Origin: Candidatus Brevibacterium intestinigallinarum
Lineage (GTDB): Bacteria > Actinomycetota > Actinomycetes > Actinomycetales > Brevibacteriaceae
Direction of reading: 5' to 3'
Length of the DNA stretch: 14,233 nt
Assembly (NCBI GenBank): GCA_019117325.1
Contig: DWZY01000209.1
Location: 1-14,233, forward strand
Shown here: positions 13,396-14,233 of the stretch, piece after piece
How positions within the stretch are numbered: position 1 is the stretch's first letter
How the letters are laid out: every line of letters begins with the position of its first letter
Notes under the pieces: generated by a model
What the model was told of the DNA's origin: nothing
The model's input: only the letters and a program-made list of their open reading frames with translations
The model's database searches: none
Made by a program: the position numbers and the translations under genes

Positions 13396-14233
13396 TGAGG
13401 CTCTTCGGACGCTGGCAGGGAGCACTGCTGGGGTCTGCGGGTGTACTCGCCGCCGTGTGCGCTGCGATCCTGCCGGTTGCGCCGCGCGTGGGATTCGCGC
13501 TGCAGGCGCAGGCATGCGACACAGTCGGTGCGTGCCAGGCGGCTGCGCTCATGACCGATTCGTGCACCGCGGACACGCGCTCGGGGGTGAGTGGTCAGGC
13601 GGCGACCCCCGTGTACTTCGAGGAGGTCGCTCCGGGTCGAGTGGGGCTCCGGTACTTCGCGGACGGCACCGCGGGAGTCGTGGCCCGGGCCGGGGACGGC
13701 CTCGAGTCCCACCGCTTCCCCGCGGGCGAGGACGCCCTGCGCTGGCTCGTGGCCCGCAACCCCGCGGAGTCCCGGGCGATCGACAAGGTCTGGGGTCCCA
13801 CTGCTGAGGGGCAGGCAGACGCGGTCCTGGCCGGAGCCGAGGCCGTGGGACTCAGTCCACGGACGGACTCCGCCGACACCGCGGCTGTCATGCAGGTGGA
13901 GGCGGGGGAGGAGGCTGCCGTCATGACGGTCGGGGGTGACGGCACGTACACCGTCCACCAGACCATGGCGCTGCCGTGGGAGACCAGCGCTCGCCTCACC
14001 GGGCTGGCGACGTGGATGGGACAGCAGTCGCACCTCGTCATCCGAACGGAGTACACCGCGACGGGGCGACCCACCGCCGTCACGCTGACGGGACCGGCGC
14101 GGGCGGACTGGGATCTGCGCGTCCTGACCGGAACGCAGCCGAACGCCCGCGCCCCGCAGTCCGAACCACCCCGCACCGATGCGTTCGACCTGCGCTCCTA
14201 CACTCTCGACCTCACGCGCCAGCGGAACGCGCA
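13395..14233 (+). CDS. Secreted protein of unknown function, partial (3' end outside window)
   Basis: 279 codons are visible, open to the right edge. The N-terminus has a basic start (MRLFGRW), a hydrophobic stretch (about 8-30) and a likely signal peptidase site after A-Q-A (residue 40), just before Cys41. Three cysteines (C41, C47, C57) lie close together after the predicted cleavage site. The rest looks like a soluble Gly/Ala-rich domain with short beta-like runs (TPVYFEEV, VGLRYFADG, AAVMTVGG, SHLVIRTEYTATG). I do not recognise the family. The ATG at 13395 shares its A with the stop of the OmpA-family lipoprotein gene (TGATG), so the two are translated together and probably act together at the cell surface. 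Confidence 0.75.
   Translation, partial: MRLFGRWQGALLGSAGVLAAVCAAILPVAPRVGFALQAQACDTVGACQAAALMTDSCTADTRSGVSGQAATPVYFEEVAPGRVGLRYFADGTAGVVARAGDGLESHRFPAGEDALRWLVARNPAESRAIDKVWGPTAEGQADAVLAGAEAVGLSPRTDSADTAAVMQVEAGEEAAVMTVGGDGTYTVHQTMALPWETSARLTGLATWMGQQSHLVIRTEYTATGRPTAVTLTGPARADWDLRVLTGTQPNARAPQSEPPRTDAFDLRSYTLDLTRQRNA

Noticed and set aside
12352..13515. 387-codon minus-strand frame opposite the OmpA lipoprotein gene
   Set aside because: The plus strand encodes a lipobox and OmpA domain; the antisense product is Arg/Val-rich without features.
1..14233. CRISPR array, tRNA/rRNA genes, transposase or phage genes
   Set aside because: I saw no regularly spaced direct repeats, no tRNA or rRNA sequence and no mobile-element protein motifs on either strand.

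Overview
The window looks like chromosomal DNA of a high-GC Gram-positive actinobacterium. The evidence is strong G/C bias at third codon positions, frequent GTG starts, tightly overlapping genes, and a Tad pilus set with no outer-membrane secretin gene in view. I would guess the order Micrococcales, but the sequence alone does not prove this.

Layout. Bases 1-625 (minus strand) hold the 5' part of a secreted lipoprotein gene that runs off the left edge. Bases 782-11198 (minus strand) are a Tad/Flp pilus locus, read from right to left. It begins with an unrecognised zinc-ribbon protein, followed by cpaB, a fusion of the TadZ/CpaE ATPase with a TadE-like pseudopilin, a separate tadE, tadA (cpaF), tadB, tadC, a histidine kinase and a LuxR-type response regulator. 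These nine genes are joined by start/stop overlaps (ATGA, GTGA, TGATG) or a gap of about 15 bases, so they are probably one operon. After a 146-base gap comes a TadG-like protein, then a strong hairpin terminator. The Flp major pilin gene follows as a separate unit with its own leader and its own terminator-like hairpin. Bases 11199-11640 form a divergent intergenic region with several inverted repeats. From 11641 the plus strand carries an OmpA-family lipoprotein, translationally coupled to a secreted protein of unknown function that runs off the right edge.

How the parts fit. TadA would power pilin assembly through the TadB/TadC membrane platform, with TadZ helping to place the machine. Flp would be the filament subunit and the TadE/TadG-like proteins minor subunits. 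CpaB would act outside the membrane. The kinase/regulator pair probably adjusts expression of the pilus or its surroundings. No prepilin peptidase (TadV/CpaA) gene is present, so it must lie elsewhere.

Most unusual points. (1) The TadZ ATPase and a TadE-type pseudopilin share one reading frame, with an intact prepilin cleavage motif at the junction, so the ATPase may itself be the 'leader' that the peptidase removes. (2) The pilus locus is flanked by two paralogous lipoprotein genes. They share an undescribed domain with a Cys-x-Cys motif, which is present twice in the right-hand protein on either side of an OmpA domain. (3) The two-component pair is embedded in the operon, and its receiver lacks the usual conserved lysine. 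(4) The operon opens with a zinc-ribbon protein I cannot place.
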